DNA of 64,000 nucleotides from Paludibacter sp. Lineage in GTDB: Bacteria > Bacteroidota > Bacteroidia > Bacteroidales > Paludibacteraceae. Positions 28,101 through 35,677 of this stretch are shown one piece after another (the stretch's first letter is position 1; each line of letters starts with the position of its first letter). Under the pieces are notes generated by a model, which did no database searches, had not been told where the DNA came from, and worked only from the letters and a program-made list of their open reading frames with translations. The stretch spans positions 531,813 through 595,812 of the forward strand of contig JAFLKK010000007.1 in the NCBI GenBank assembly GCA_019163375.1, written 5' to 3'. Made by a program: the position numbers and the translations under genes.

Positions 28101-28444
28101 TCTTTTTTCTGACTACCATAACCCACTACCACTACTTCGTTCAGACCTGTCGACGTTTCTTGCATTACAATTCGCAATGAAAGTTGATCGCCAATGACTT
28201 TTTCAACTTTGTCGTACCCAAGATAACTGAATACAAGGGTCTTTTGAGCCGGGTTAGCCAGATTCTTAACGACAAATTTGCCATTAATATCCGTTGAACA
28301 ACCCAACGATGTGCCCTTAACTAAGACGGTTACTCCCGGCAATGGTAAAGCCTTTGAATCAACTACCACTCCGGAAATGTTCTGAGCCATTACTTTGCCT
28401 ATAGCAAACATAACAATCAAAACAATAATCACTCGTTTCTTCAT
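25187..28444 (-). CDS. SusC-like TonB-dependent outer-membrane transporter (pair 1)
   Basis: 1085 residues, full length. Signal peptide (IGKVMA-QN), carboxypeptidase-regulatory-like domain (ISGVVVDSKALPLPGVTVLV, about 22-95), TonB box region EVVVVGYGSQKK (about 105), plug (NSLAGRLSGLI, DLYIRGVGTYS, GVRGANGVVLITTKRG), then a 22-strand barrel ending YNLGLNVNF. It imports oligosaccharides across the outer membrane with the following SusD. First gene of PUL1, transcribed away from the sensor-regulator gene 455 bp away. The canonical N-terminal features contrast with the second SusC of the same operon. Confidence 0.95.
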   Translation of the reverse strand: MKKRVIIVLIVMFAIGKVMAQNISGVVVDSKALPLPGVTVLVKGTSLGCSTDINGKFVVKNLANPAQKTLVFSYLGYDKVEKVIGDQLSLRIVMQETSTGLNEVVVVGYGSQKKESVTAAISTVAAKELVQSPTANISNSLAGRLSGLITVQNSGKPGADASDLYIRGVGTYSSSVSPLVMVDGVARDSYNNIDPNEIETISILKDASATAVFGVRGANGVVLITTKRGKAGAPKISLSAQTAVNEFTGLPNFVNSFEYASLQNEKSFETYWINHAKDADIATWADFVTKREANWTKEAAHYYSDDDLLKYKNARTPLLANGQTNPNYDPYFHPDTDWQSRIFKKQSYQSQVNLNINGGTESMKYFVSLGYLDQNGMFKTDYMEFPDDMEYSNKRYNIRGNFDFDINKDFRVSVDLGYQHEVQGGLNLDNEGWMWEKRIMWSNPITTPGIVNGKFVMPYTNTKIGENPLEEIAGMGYNNTIKSTMTSSLKLRYKLDRLLDGLSINARVAYDSYFRTRDGGDSTPLWYKISPNPNGNVMDPVFSQMSEEIPPERWASWYVTKWRKVYGEGSLNYNHSFGKHDVGGLVLYNIEKKYDPSLTPDLPHAYLGMVGRATYGYDGRYLAEFNMGYNGSENFPKGLRYGFLPAYSLGWVASNEAFFPKSDIVTYLKFRGSVGKVGNDNVIVNGVSKRYLYLPNTWNYTGGYNFGTLADRNWVGGAEEGTVGNPNVTWETATKSNFGFETKLFHSKLSATFDYFSESRVDILSNKQTIPNIVQATLPPYNLGSVKNWGWELEMNWRSNFGKFNYWIKGNLSHNKNKIVFMDEAIADGLEYQSATGRPINQLLMLKDKGLYNSWADLYQVDATGNPVLSSPVLALDKTGQPYKNTAGNPVYEKDLGYNGAVLQPGEIGFEDINQDGVIDKKDNIRIGKTNIPEFTFGLSFGFGYKGFDFSALLQGISGVNRYIATRPFNNLEAITEVGLSRFTLERSANGEDIQFPIAAYNSSAGYNTYFLKDASYVRLKNMEVGYTVQPSFMKKLGISSTRIYLNGSNLLTFSGNKIWGDPENLGNNGYPLIRTYNLGLNVNF

Positions 28445-28666
28445 TGTATACTATTTATGTCTTCCCTTTTTTTGTGTTTTTGATGATATGGGTTGACTGG
28501 TTAATAAAAAAATAATAATTGGTTAATCTATTTGCGTGTTTTTGAATTGCCTTTTTTGTGTAATAAGTAGTGCGGATATATTTCATTATCTCTTCATACC
28601 CCCCATATTCAAATAAATATTAATAAATGTATTAAATACACTTGGTGTCGTTTAAACAATTTGACG

Positions 28667-28674
28667 CAAATATA
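28667..28674 (-). promoter_or_regulatory. Candidate -7 box of PUL1 SusC promoter
   Basis: TATATTTG on the minus strand matches TAnnTTTG. No TTTG lies 19-21 bp upstream, so the promoter probably needs an activator, plausibly the divergent regulator. Confidence 0.45.
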
Positions 28675-28836
28675 TTTCGATTCATCCTATATCCTTTCAT
28701 TTCCTACCTCTACAAAAACTATATGATGAAGATACAGCACCTATATTACAGCTCTACATCGCTTTACTTATTTAGCTTAAAAACAGACAGATGAAAATAT
28801 ATTTTCCCTTTTATTTATTCTTTGTACTAAAAAACA

Positions 28837-28844
28837 TATCTTTG
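28837..28844 (+). promoter_or_regulatory. Candidate -7 box of the regulator gene
   Basis: TATCTTTG matches TAnnTTTG, with a predicted start near 28851 and a leader of about 50 nt. A TTTG at 28821-28824 is too close to act as the standard -33 element. Confidence 0.45.
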
Positions 28845-28899
28845 TACACACTACATCGCACCAGAAAGTCACAAACGAATCTTAATACCAAAGAGCAAT

Positions 28900-31758
28900 A
28901 TGGCACGCCGCACAATGCTTAGCATAATTAGCATGTTTTTACAATTGAGCATCTGTATTTTTGCAGGTGTGGAGAAAATTGAGAACATATGCATCCCTAA
29001 AATCACTAATTTTGATAAGGGCACCTACAATGCCGGTAGCAAAATATGGTACGTAGCTCAAAATAAAAAGGGATACCTTTACTTTGCAAATGCTTCCGGA
29101 TTGCTGGAGTATGATGGTAGTCAGTGGACCAATAACTCGCTACCCCAACGCTGGTCTATGATTCGCTGCATTGCCATTGCCGATGATCAGAAAATCTATA
29201 CAGGTTCTCAAAACGAATTTGGATATTGGCTGGAGCATCCCATCACGGGCAAGTTGCAATACTTCTCCCTTTCCGACCGGTTCAGGCTGAAGCTGAAAGA
29301 AGAAGCAGTCTGGAAAATCATTATGCTGGGCGATGAGGTCTTTTTCCGCACCTACAAGAATATCTACAGATACAATACAAAGGCCAATACAATATCCATT
29401 ATTGTGGCTCCCCACCGCTTCCAGTTTATCTTTGAAGCCAATAAACGGGTATTTGTGCAGGAAAAAGAAATAGGGCTGATGGAGTTAAAGGATAATAAAC
29501 TGGTGGCTCTTGCCGGTGGAGATGTTTTGCACGGCGACTGCGTGTATGGAATGATACCCTTATCGCCCACATCCATCCTCATAGCCACTATCGACAAAGG
29601 ATTGTATCGTATTGACAATAATATAGTCACCAAATGTACCTTTCCCTGCGATGCTTTCCTTACAAAAAATCAGGTTTTTAGCCTTTGTTTATTGCCCAAC
29701 GGACGCATTGCTTTTGGCACTATCCTCAATGGTTTGCTTATTACCGACCACAATGGCAACATACTCTCCAATATCAACAAGCAAAAAGGACTGGCAAACA
29801 ATACGGTACTTAGCATTTTCTGCGATAAAAACGAGAACCTGTGGCTTGGACTCGACATGGGAATAAGCCATATACAGATAAACAGCCCCATCCGTAACTT
29901 CCCCGACCCGAATGGTTTGCTGGGCTCGGTGTACGACGTGAAGGAATACAATGGACGCCTTTATTTTGCCACCAATCAGGGACTCTATTATAGCTCTACC
30001 GCCGACCTGGCCTACCCCGACCGCGAACAGCGCTTTACCCTGTTGCCCAACACTCAGGGACAGGCATGGGAACTGCAAAGAGTTGGCAATCTGCTGTTTT
30101 GCTGCCACAACAAAGGTATATTTCTGATAAACGGAACGCAGGTGACCCATGTGTACAAAGGAAGCGGTGCCAATCATATGGTGGAGATAAATGATAAAAC
30201 GGCGGCATTCTCTACCTACGAGGGATTGTGCATACTAAAAATACAAGGTGCTGCTTTTTCGGTGAAGAAATATCCCGAATATCCCTATTATGCCAATTAC
30301 CTGGCAAAGGATAAAAACAACCGTGTATATATCGGCAATAATAATCCAGTAGGTATTTTCCGGTTCAGCTTTGATCCCGACTTTGACAAGATAGTGTCTA
30401 CCCAAAATAAAATAGGAACCGTAAACCTCAATAATACCAACCTTAAGGGTATCTACTCCGATCGCAACAACTTGTACCTGTTGGAAAAATCGGGCATTCT
30501 TAAATACAATGCTACAGCGGATCGTTTTGTGCCCGACGCAACTTTAAACCGCCTGATTCCCAAAGACAGCAGTATCAACCGCCTCCAGTTTACCAACCAC
30601 GATATGTGGTGTTATACCGCCGACCGCTTCTTCTGTATTCGCAACTACGACCAGCCATCGGCCTATCTGCTCACCCGCAACATGGAGTCATTGTACAATC
30701 AGGTGGTGAATACCAACGAGAATATTCTGAACATTGCACCCAATAAGTACCTGGTGTGTACCTCCAATAGTTTCTCGGTGCTCAACACCACCGATTTCGG
30801 AAAGAAAACAAGAAAGTTGCAGGTCTATATCCGCGACATTGGTACTTTTACCAACAAGATGCACTCGCTGGAGCTTAAAAACCCAATGGCGTACTATGCC
30901 AAACACACTATCGAATTTCCGAACAATCATTCCACCATTTTCATTCGGTTCACCCTGCCCTATTACGAAAATGCCGAAAAAATACGGTATAGCTATCGCA
31001 TAAAGGGAAGTTTCGACAATTTCTCCATCCCCTCGCAAAGCAGCATGATTACCTTTCCACATCTGCCTTCGGGGAATTATGTTTTTCAGGTAAAAGCCAC
31101 TATCGATGGTACCAACGAAGTATATTATTCGCAGGACTTGCTGATTCGCATCCTCCCACCCTGGTACCTGGGTTGGATGGGCTATGTATTGCTATTTTTA
31201 CTGCTCTGCGGTGCGGCTTATCTGCTCAACATGTACCTCAAAACCAGGCTGCAACGGCAAAAAAGCCGTATTGCCAACGAATACGAGAAGGAAATGGCAA
31301 AAATGGAGAACAACATATTGCAGGAACAAGTACGCCTACAAAACGAAGAGTTGTTGCGAATAACAAAGACCATGTTGCGCAAAAACAAACTGATGAACAA
31401 ACTGGATACCGAGATTCTGAAGATGTCGGAAAATAAATCCATCCCTGCCATCAACCTGCGCGGACTAAAAGCCATAGTGGAGATCAATAAAAATCCCGAA
31501 GAAGAATGGAAAATCTTCGAGATGAGTTTCAACAATACCTACAATAATTACCTGGTGAACCTCAGTAACCGTTTCCCCAGCCTGACCACTTCCGACCTCA
31601 AGCTGGCGGCGTATATTCGCATGAATATCTCTTCCAAAGAAATTGCCTCGCTGCTCAATATCTCCCTCAAAAGTATAGAGATGGCTCGCTACCGGCTTCG
31701 CAAAAAACTGGAGATAGAACACGAACAAAACCTGACGGCTTTTTTAATGAGTATTTAA
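28900..31758 (+). CDS. Transmembrane sensor-regulator: beta-propeller / Y_Y_Y / LuxR-type HTH
   Basis: 952-residue membrane-spanning regulator. A signal peptide or anchor (MLSIISMFLQLSICIFAG) is followed by a periplasmic sensor of Reg_prop-like beta-propeller repeats (about 40-640) and a Y_Y_Y domain (about 690-750; IRYSYRIKGSFDNFS). One membrane helix follows (about 758-778), then a long cytoplasmic coiled coil (about 785-850) and a C-terminal LuxR/GerE-type HTH (about 895-950; SSKEIASLLNISLKSIEMARYRL). Unlike hybrid two-component systems it has no kinase or receiver domain, so signal transfer must be direct, probably through coiled-coil dimer rearrangement. It is divergent from the PUL1 SusC and is the obvious candidate activator of that operon, with an oligosaccharide of the target glycan as ligand. 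Confidence 0.92.
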   Translation: MARRTMLSIISMFLQLSICIFAGVEKIENICIPKITNFDKGTYNAGSKIWYVAQNKKGYLYFANASGLLEYDGSQWTNNSLPQRWSMIRCIAIADDQKIYTGSQNEFGYWLEHPITGKLQYFSLSDRFRLKLKEEAVWKIIMLGDEVFFRTYKNIYRYNTKANTISIIVAPHRFQFIFEANKRVFVQEKEIGLMELKDNKLVALAGGDVLHGDCVYGMIPLSPTSILIATIDKGLYRIDNNIVTKCTFPCDAFLTKNQVFSLCLLPNGRIAFGTILNGLLITDHNGNILSNINKQKGLANNTVLSIFCDKNENLWLGLDMGISHIQINSPIRNFPDPNGLLGSVYDVKEYNGRLYFATNQGLYYSSTADLAYPDREQRFTLLPNTQGQAWELQRVGNLLFCCHNKGIFLINGTQVTHVYKGSGANHMVEINDKTAAFSTYEGLCILKIQGAAFSVKKYPEYPYYANYLAKDKNNRVYIGNNNPVGIFRFSFDPDFDKIVSTQNKIGTVNLNNTNLKGIYSDRNNLYLLEKSGILKYNATADRFVPDATLNRLIPKDSSINRLQFTNHDMWCYTADRFFCIRNYDQPSAYLLTRNMESLYNQVVNTNENILNIAPNKYLVCTSNSFSVLNTTDFGKKTRKLQVYIRDIGTFTNKMHSLELKNPMAYYAKHTIEFPNNHSTIFIRFTLPYYENAEKIRYSYRIKGSFDNFSIPSQSSMITFPHLPSGNYVFQVKATIDGTNEVYYSQDLLIRILPPWYLGWMGYVLLFLLLCGAAYLLNMYLKTRLQRQKSRIANEYEKEMAKMENNILQEQVRLQNEELLRITKTMLRKNKLMNKLDTEILKMSENKSIPAINLRGLKAIVEINKNPEEEWKIFEMSFNNTYNNYLVNLSNRFPSLTTSDLKLAAYIRMNISSKEIASLLNISLKSIEMARYRLRKKLEIEHEQNLTAFLMSI

Positions 31759-31863
31759 AGAAGGGGGAGTTTTGCCAAAGGCTATTGTTATTCATTTACA
31801 GCACTTTACAAAAACAACGTTCCACAAAATCTTCCGGACAGATGACCTTGGAGTTATAACAAA

Positions 31864-32115
31864 GGACTTTGTAGTTTCTTCAAAGCACATTTCTATTTCT
31901 TCGAGGTACATTTTTATTCCTACAATGTACTTTTCTATTCCTATAATGTACATTTCTATTTCTATAAAGTACATTTCTATTTCTATAAAGTACATTTCTA
32001 TTTCTATAAAGTACATTTCTATTTCTTCAAGGTACATTTCTATTCCTATAAAGTACATTTCTATTTCTTCAAGGTACCTTGTAGTTTCTCCAAGGTCCTT
32101 TGTTGTCATAAAAAA
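31864..32115. repeat. Tandem array of twelve 21-bp units (array 2)
   Basis: Eleven recognisable 21-bp units plus a degenerate twelfth, contiguous. The core unit is GTACATTTCTATTTCTATAA plus one A; three identical copies stand at 31948-32010. Boundaries carry the palindrome GTAC. The outer units (31864-31884 and 32074-32094) share a different inner sequence, TTGTAGTTTCT, so the array has similar edges around a homogenised centre. The period leaves frames open on both strands: the plus strand reads ISISIKY, the minus strand YFIEIEM. It begins 105 bp after the regulator stop. Same period and same extent as array 1, but a different sequence. Confidence 0.9.
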
Positions 32116-32369
32116 GTGATCTATTGTTCTATTTATACGACTCAACGGACTATCCTTGCACCTCGTTATTATACGCAACCAAGCTATCCAAACTCCGAAC
32201 TACAACGACATATCATTGAATCCCTTTTATCCTTTAGTACTATACACTATCCAATCCACAAAACGGAGCAATACAGCTTCGTACCTATACGTTATAGTGC
32301 AATAACCATCAAGCCTTTCGCCCGAATCAGGCAGTAGACAACTATTTTAAAAATTAATCAAATGATACG

Positions 32370-32400
32370 TTGTTAATACGAGAAAATGTTTTTACCTTTG
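32370..32400 (+). promoter_or_regulatory. Promoter of small secreted protein gene
   Basis: TTG at 32370-32372 and TACCTTTG at 32393-32400 with a 20-bp spacer. The predicted start near 32407 lies 26 bases before the ATG. Confidence 0.6.
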
Positions 32401-32432
32401 GAGCTGATTTTAATTAAAAATAAAGATAAATC

Positions 32433-32933
32433 ATGAAAAAGCTATTCGGTATTTTAATGTTCTCTATTTTGACGTTCAACTTAGTTGCTCAAGAATTTGA
32501 AGTTCCCCAAGATTGTATTCTTTCCAAAGAAGAAGACTATGCAAAATATGAGGGTGAGGTTTTAAAGGGAATAGATTGGCTGTTAAAAACACCAATAAGC
32601 TCTCAACCCGAAAAACGTAGAGAAATAAATAGATTTGTGATGACATGGCTTACCGGAAGTCCAACTGTAACTGTGAATATAAAAGCGGAGATTGTAAATT
32701 TCATGAACCCTAATCCCGATTTGTTAATGGTTTTCATGTGCGGATGGACAAAATATTCAATTGAAACCAAGGACAATAACAACACAGCTATGGGAAATCA
32801 AAAAGGAATAGAAGCTGTAATCGAATTCTATACTAAGAATAAAGAATATTTGAAAAAAGACAATAATGTTGAAGAGTATATCAAATTGAAAGAAAACGGG
32901 AAACTAGAAGAGTATATTTCAAAGAATGCCTAA
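32433..32933 (+). CDS. Small exported protein of unknown function
   Basis: 166 residues with a clear signal peptide (MKKLFGILMFSILTFNLVAQ, cleavage before EF). The mature part is acidic and mostly helical, with no Cys pair motif and no enzyme signature I recognise. WLLKTPISSQPEKRREINRF and the later FMCGWTKYSIE are its most distinctive parts, and it ends in a Lys/Glu-rich helix. It has its own promoter and starts a run of five small plus-strand genes that look unrelated to the PULs. Coding is supported by the promoter, signal peptide and codon use. I cannot assign a function. Confidence 0.8.
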   Translation: MKKLFGILMFSILTFNLVAQEFEVPQDCILSKEEDYAKYEGEVLKGIDWLLKTPISSQPEKRREINRFVMTWLTGSPTVTVNIKAEIVNFMNPNPDLLMVFMCGWTKYSIETKDNNNTAMGNQKGIEAVIEFYTKNKEYLKKDNNVEEYIKLKENGKLEEYISKNA

Positions 32934-33238
32934 AAAACTAAATAGAATAACTAGCCTATTATAGTTTTGACCTAAGGCGTATTCCGGCAGGTTTTGCTGC
33001 TACATTGACCTGATGGATAATTATCTGAATCAGAATCCTTCGGTGGACGGACAAGTTTCATTGAATAAAAAGAATGCACAGAATAAGAGTTGGAATGGAT
33101 ATTATAGCTATATCTTCATTCTGATAATTTTAAAATTTTATCAATTCTCACTCAGACAAAAGTACGGTAGTAAATCTGCCATAAACAAGCATAAGTAAAT
33201 ATAAGTCAGCTATTAGGCGTAATCTAAAATAAATAAAT
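32934..33238. other. Intergenic, no supported gene
   Basis: 305 bp. A 61-codon open frame (33013-33198) has no start context, no recognisable sequence and low-complexity composition, so I do not call it. No terminator hairpin is obvious. Confidence 0.5.
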
Positions 33239-33661
33239 ATGGATCACTTTCAGGACAACGAAACAACTACGCAAAAGATTTACAAAGAAAAAGCAATTTG
33301 GGTTGGAACATTTCTGGGAGGACCTTTAGTTGCCGGTTATCTTATTTCAGAAAACTTTAAGGTATTCGATCAGCAAGAAAAAGCAAGAAAAGCCTGGATC
33401 TACTCAATAATTGTCACTGCAATTGTATTTGGAGGTGTTTTTTTGATTCATGATAATGTCAAAGTACCAAATCAAATCATCCCTCTGATTTATACCTTAA
33501 TTGCTTATCAATTCGTTCAGATTTATCAGAAAGCAAAAATCATGACACATATTAATGCCGGCGGACAGGTATATAGTTGGTGGAGAACAATTGGTGTTGC
33601 ACTGATTGGACTACTAATTACTGTCATTATCGTTTTTAGTATTGCTATGTTAGTACTCTAA
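33239..33661 (+). CDS. Small multi-pass membrane protein, unknown
   Basis: 140 residues with about four hydrophobic segments: AIWVGTFLGGPLVAGYLI (about 20-40), WIYSIIVTAIVFGGVFLI (about 58-76), IIPLIYTLIAYQFVQIY (about 83-102) and a C-terminal VALIGLLITVIIVFSIAMLV. The hydrophilic N-terminus and the FDQQEKARKAW loop are likely cytoplasmic. The pattern resembles small Bacteroidota membrane proteins with a GGPLVAGYL motif, but I know no function for them. It stands alone, with gaps of 305 bp before and 243 bp after it. Confidence 0.75.
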   Translation: MDHFQDNETTTQKIYKEKAIWVGTFLGGPLVAGYLISENFKVFDQQEKARKAWIYSIIVTAIVFGGVFLIHDNVKVPNQIIPLIYTLIAYQFVQIYQKAKIMTHINAGGQVYSWWRTIGVALIGLLITVIIVFSIAMLVL

Positions 33662-33904
33662 TGACGAGAACAGCGGCTCTGAATTTTGATACATCCTATT
33701 ATGTGATATAACCGAGATTCAGATAAAAGTACGATAGCATAATCTTTTGCCCTCGCGAATATATAAGCACTACTTGCTTGCACAAGAGGGCAGATTTGTT
33801 GTTGGGAACCATTCTAACAGATATATACAAAGGGACAGAGTTTGGAGGTAAAAACAAAGCCTCACTATTTATAACCCAAATAAAAAAAATAAATGAACTA
33901 AAGT

Positions 33905-34183
33905 ATGAAAACAGTAATTAAAATCTTCTTGTTGATGGTCACCATGCTGGGTGGCTACTCTTGTTCAGTGGTACACATCCCACTGGCATCTACTAAAGCT
34001 TTGAATAACAAAACTTACACAGTAGAGTACTTGTTTGAGCACGATGGCTGTAAGGTTTACCGCTTTGAAGATAACGGTAATTATGTATATTATACCAACT
34101 GCAAAGGTGATGTTACCAGTATAAAAAATGACTCCACTCAGGTACGTGTGATGAATCAGGTACGTGAGACGAATGTGAAATAA
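33905..34183 (+). CDS. Small lipoprotein (DUF4884-like)
   Basis: 92 residues. The signal peptide ends in the lipobox GYSC (Cys about 20), followed by SVVHIPLAS, so it is lipid-anchored. The mature part, with YLFEHDGCKVYRFEDNG and VYYTNCKGDV, holds two conserved Cys that could pair. It resembles the DUF4884 lipoproteins of Bacteroides from memory; the role is unknown. The 243-bp gap upstream contains GCCCTC...GAGGGC, a weak hairpin near 33750-33795. Confidence 0.75.
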   Translation: MKTVIKIFLLMVTMLGGYSCSVVHIPLASTKALNNKTYTVEYLFEHDGCKVYRFEDNGNYVYYTNCKGDVTSIKNDSTQVRVMNQVRETNVK

Positions 34184-34240
34184 ACAGAAGAAAGGATGTT
34201 ATAGGAAAACAATGTAAATTGCAGCGAAAATTGAATCTAT

Positions 34241-34729
34241 ATGACAGACTTGAAAATACGACGTATCAAAGCATCAGAAATTAAATTTCTGGAAGATATG
34301 CTTTATGAAGCAATTTATATACCCGAAGGAGAATCCCGTTTACCGAGATCAATAATAAAAGATCCTTCTTTAGCAAAGTATATTGAAAATTGGGGAAAAA
34401 ACAATTCGGACATAGCACTTGTTGCAGAAACTAACGAGAAATTAATAGGGGCGATTTGGGTAAGACAGTTTTCGGAAACTAATAAAGGTTATGGTTATAT
34501 CGACGAAACAATTCCTGAAATGGGTATGGCTATTTACAGCGAATACAGAAACAAAGGCATTGGTAAAAGATTTATTAGAGAAATGAAACTTACGCTTCAG
34601 GAAAATGATTTTAAGGCTGTTTCATTGAGCGTAGACAAAGCAAATTATGCCTTTAAGTTTTACAAAAGAGAAGGATTTGAAACAATTTCGGAAACTGAAA
34701 CTTCAGCGACAATGATAAAATACATATAA
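34241..34729 (+). CDS. GNAT-family N-acetyltransferase
   Basis: 162-residue cytoplasmic acetyltransferase. The GNAT core is visible: beta4 (YGYIDETIPEMGMAIYSEYR), the acetyl-CoA pyrophosphate loop in the form R-N-K-G-I-G-K-R (canonical Q/RxxGxG/A), and the C-terminal NYAFKFYKREGFETI motif, where Tyr is the usual general acid. The acceptor substrate is not predictable. Flanked by unrelated small genes, 57 bp after the lipoprotein gene; independent expression or a short operon are both possible. Confidence 0.88.
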   Translation: MTDLKIRRIKASEIKFLEDMLYEAIYIPEGESRLPRSIIKDPSLAKYIENWGKNNSDIALVAETNEKLIGAIWVRQFSETNKGYGYIDETIPEMGMAIYSEYRNKGIGKRFIREMKLTLQENDFKAVSLSVDKANYAFKFYKREGFETISETETSATMIKYI

Positions 34730-34835
34730 GAAAATGGCACATACACAACGAAAACTATTTGACATTCCGAATGGTATCCCATATTTCGATTGTGCTACTG
34801 CATAACAAGAATTAAGAAAATCATAAAATACATAC

Positions 34836-35423
34836 ATGACAAAAATTGAAGAATACAAAAAGGAATTGCTGACATTAGACCTAATGAAGGCAAATTTATA
34901 TGCGATATTTACGATTATTCCGGTATTGATCCTATATGGAGTGCCCTTTATTCTATTGTGGCGCCATACATTTAGTAAAATGGAATTGAAGAACTTTATA
35001 GATAGCTATAATTTAGGCATCTGGGGCAACATGAGTTTCATCCTGCTAGTAATCACTATCGGCATAATTACTCACGAATTAATTCACGGAATCACTTGGG
35101 CCATGTTTACCAAAAATGGTTTTAAATCAATAAAAGTCGGAGTACTATGGAAGATGCTTACACCCTATTGTCATTGCAGTGAACCATTAAAAGTTAAACA
35201 TTATATTGCAGGTGGTATTATGCCTGCAATTATTCTGGGACTCTTCCCTTTTGTTTACTCCTTATTCACCGGAAATGTCCTTTGGCTATTCTTTAGCATT
35301 TTCTTTACAATGTCTGCAGTTGGCGATTTGATGATAGTGAATTTAGTTAGAAAAGAAGATATGAATAACTTTGTGCTGGATCATCCATCAGAAGTGGGTT
35401 GCTATGTGTTCAAAAAAGAATGA
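34836..35423 (+). CDS. Membrane-embedded putative zinc metalloprotease (DUF3267-like)
   Basis: 195 residues with four to five membrane segments. The zinc-binding signature HELIHG (His80-Glu81 to His84) sits within a hydrophobic stretch (ITIGIITHELIHGITWAMF), as in intramembrane zincins of the DUF3267 type. Further membrane helices follow (about 125-145 and 148-172), and an Asp in GDLMIVNL could be the third metal ligand. Members are proposed membrane proteases with unknown targets. It lies 106 bp after the GNAT gene and is followed by 240 bp without a recognised gene. Confidence 0.82.
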   Translation: MTKIEEYKKELLTLDLMKANLYAIFTIIPVLILYGVPFILLWRHTFSKMELKNFIDSYNLGIWGNMSFILLVITIGIITHELIHGITWAMFTKNGFKSIKVGVLWKMLTPYCHCSEPLKVKHYIAGGIMPAIILGLFPFVYSLFTGNVLWLFFSIFFTMSAVGDLMIVNLVRKEDMNNFVLDHPSEVGCYVFKKE

Positions 35424-35635
35424 AAAGGAAGTTCTCATACTCGTGTAATTCACCCGAATAGTTGCTGAAATAATTGCTCTTCATCAGATGTTGTTGCCCG
35501 GGAGAACAGATTCCCAAATCCGGTTAAACTCCGTCAGCTGCATGCTCCAAACACATTGCAACGTGCTTTGTTACGTTCGCATAAATAATAGCATGGCAGC
35601 CTCAAATAAGAAATTTTCCTAACCTAAAAACCAGA

Positions 35636-35668
35636 TTGACATAATTTGTCATAATTTTATTATATTTG
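35636..35668 (+). promoter_or_regulatory. Promoter of the Cys-rich PAS kinase
   Basis: TTG at 35636-35638 and TATATTTG at 35661-35668 (22-bp spacer). The predicted transcription start near 35675 nearly coincides with the ATG at 35678, implying a leaderless or very short-leader mRNA, unless the ATG at 35714 is used. Confidence 0.55.
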
Positions 35669-35677
35669 TTCGTTGTA

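Larger units (their letters stand above)
28445..28899. promoter_or_regulatory. Divergent control region of PUL1
   Basis: A 455-bp AT-rich region between the first SusC gene and the regulator gene. -7-like boxes face both ways: TATATTTG on the minus strand (28674-28667), about 225 bp before SusC, and TATCTTTG on the plus strand (28837-28844), 55 bp before the regulator. The long SusC leader offers room for regulator binding and for an antisense or leader RNA. I did not find a clear dyad operator. Confidence 0.55.
31759..32432. other. Intergenic region holding array 2
   Basis: A 674-bp gap. The first 105 bp after the regulator stop are unremarkable, then the 21-bp array occupies 31864-32115. 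From 32116 to about 32340 I see no gene, RNA or repeat. A promoter for the next gene lies at 32370-32400. Confidence 0.6.

Noticed and set aside
31772-32178. Repeat-protein genes in array 2 (plus strand ISISIKY, minus strand YFIEIEM heptads)
   Set aside because: Both strands are open only because 21 is a multiple of 3. There is no promoter, signal peptide or start context, and the sequence is compositionally simple.
33013-33198. 61-codon ORF as a gene
   Set aside because: No promoter or leader, no domain or hydrophobic pattern, and composition like the surrounding intergenic DNA.
33748-33795. Hairpin GCCCTC/GAGGGC as a terminator or attC
   Set aside because: The stem is short with a long loop and no T tract; too weak to call.
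32934-34835. Integron-like attC sites between the small genes
   Set aside because: TTAGGCGT-like and GCATAACAAG-like strings occur, but no paired core sites with the proper spacing and no integrase are visible in the window.
35424-35665. Remnant of a minus-strand gene
   Set aside because: A short open frame ending in Gln/Phe-rich residues is visible, but it is interrupted within about 25 codons and matches nothing I know.
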